From: Sporolactobacillus laevolacticus DSM 442
GTDB lineage: Bacteria > Bacillota > Bacilli > Bacillales > Sporolactobacillaceae
Direction: 5' to 3'
Assembly: GCF_000497245.1 (NCBI RefSeq)
Contig: NZ_AWTC01000025.1
Span: forward strand, 31,457 to 66,303
DNA: 34,847 nt
The position numbers and the translations under genes were made by a program. The notes under the pieces are model-generated. The model made no database searches. It was not told the DNA's origin and saw only the letters and a program-made list of their open reading frames with translations. Below are positions 34,552 through 34,847 of this stretch, piece after piece (position 1 is the first letter of the stretch; each line of letters starts with the position of its first letter).

Positions 34552-34580
34552 TTGACAAACTGAAAGAATGCTGATAGAAT
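34552..34580 (+). promoter_or_regulatory. rRNA operon promoter P1
   Basis: TTGACA (34552-34557) and TAGAAT (34575-34580), 17-nt spacer; the first of three evenly built tandem promoters. Confidence 0.8.
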
Positions 34581-34612
34581 CTTTATGTTGTCGGACGAGA
34601 GGTCATACACTA

Positions 34613-34641
34613 TTGACTTAATGCGCTGGCATATGTATAAT
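34613..34641 (+). promoter_or_regulatory. rRNA operon promoter P2
   Basis: TTGACT (34613-34618) and TATAAT (34636-34641), 17-nt spacer. Confidence 0.8.
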
Positions 34642-34706
34642 AGAAAAGATCGTTTTTGAAGGCTGCTATGCTTTTCTTTTGAGAAAAAATGTTTGTTAAT
34701 TTACTA

Positions 34707-34735
34707 TTGACATCATCTGATTTTCTTGATAGACT
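34707..34735 (+). promoter_or_regulatory. rRNA operon promoter P3
   Basis: TTGACA (34707-34712) and TAGACT (34730-34735), 17-nt spacer; closest to the leader antitermination element. Confidence 0.8.
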
Positions 34736-34764
34736 AGTCAAGTCGCACAGAAAGCGATCGAGAA

Positions 34765-34783
34765 TGTTCCTTGAAAACTAAAC
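34765..34783 (+). promoter_or_regulatory. boxA-like element in the rRNA leader
   Basis: TGTTCCTTGAAAACTAAAC closely resembles the boxA antitermination/Nus-factor segment found before 16S rRNA in Bacillus (TGTTCTTTGAAAACT type), followed by CAAGCGTG. The 16S gene itself is not in the window; the last bases (CTTATG) may be its first nucleotides or the immediately preceding ones. Confidence 0.75.
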
Positions 34784-34847
34784 AAAAGCCAAGCGTGATT
34801 TAAAAGGGCAAACCCCTAATAAATTCAAAATTGCTATGGATCTTATG

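Overview
The window is a 35-kb stretch of chromosome from a spore-forming member of the Bacillales (Firmicutes). Every gene is on the + strand, and the order follows the Bacillus subtilis 'yab/yac' region just upstream of an rRNA operon: yabG, veg, sspF, ispE, purR, spoVG, glmU, prs, ctc, pth, mfd, spoVT, yabM, (HU), rqcP, yabP, yabQ, divIC, yabR, spoIIE, yabS, yabT, tilS, hprT, ftsH, coaX, hslO, cysK, folP, folB-folK, yazB, dusB, lysS, then rRNA promoters. The protein divergence and the missing genes suggest a lineage outside Bacillus proper; Sporolactobacillaceae is my guess from memory, not something the sequence proves.

Layout. 1-4440: a structured intergenic element, then small sporulation genes (yabG protease, Veg, SspF), ispE (isoprenoids), purR (purine repressor) and spoVG. 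4440-8750: a repeat, then glmU-prs (UDP-GlcNAc, PRPP), ctc (L25 family) and pth. 8860-17360: mfd, spoVT, a flippase, an HU gene overlapping rqcP, yabP-yabQ, divIC and the S1 protein yabR. 17440-22000: spoIIE behind a Spo0A-type promoter, then yabS and the membrane kinase yabT. 22000-28300: tilS-hprT, ftsH, coaX-hslO. 28300-34440: cysK, a folate cluster (folP, a fused folB-folK, yazB, dusB) and lysS. 34550-34847: three tandem sigma-A promoters and a boxA-like rRNA leader; 16S rRNA should begin at or just beyond the end.

The genes mix housekeeping translation and repair functions (pth, mfd, rqcP, tilS, dusB, lysS), precursor synthesis (PRPP made by Prs and used or sensed by HprT, PurR and the folate/nucleotide pathways; UDP-GlcNAc; CoA; cysteine; folate) and sporulation (yabG, sspF, spoVG, spoVT, yabP/Q, spoIIE, yabS/T).

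No wholly new multi-gene system is visible. The less ordinary items are: (i) two copies of a double-hairpin element with covarying stems and AGGAY loops (RUCCU on the other strand, resembling the described Bacillaceae-1 RNA motif), one forming the tilS leader; (ii) four copies of a dispersed intergenic repeat, one bounded by inverted repeats; (iii) a FolB-FolK fusion; (iv) an HU gene where B. subtilis has mazG, overlapping rqcP; (v) absence of ridA/yabJ, fin, mazG, yacD and pabBAC from their usual places; (vi) an inverted repeat across the sspF start region, PurBox-like sites around the purR promoter, and a consensus promoter followed at once by a terminator-like hairpin before lysS.
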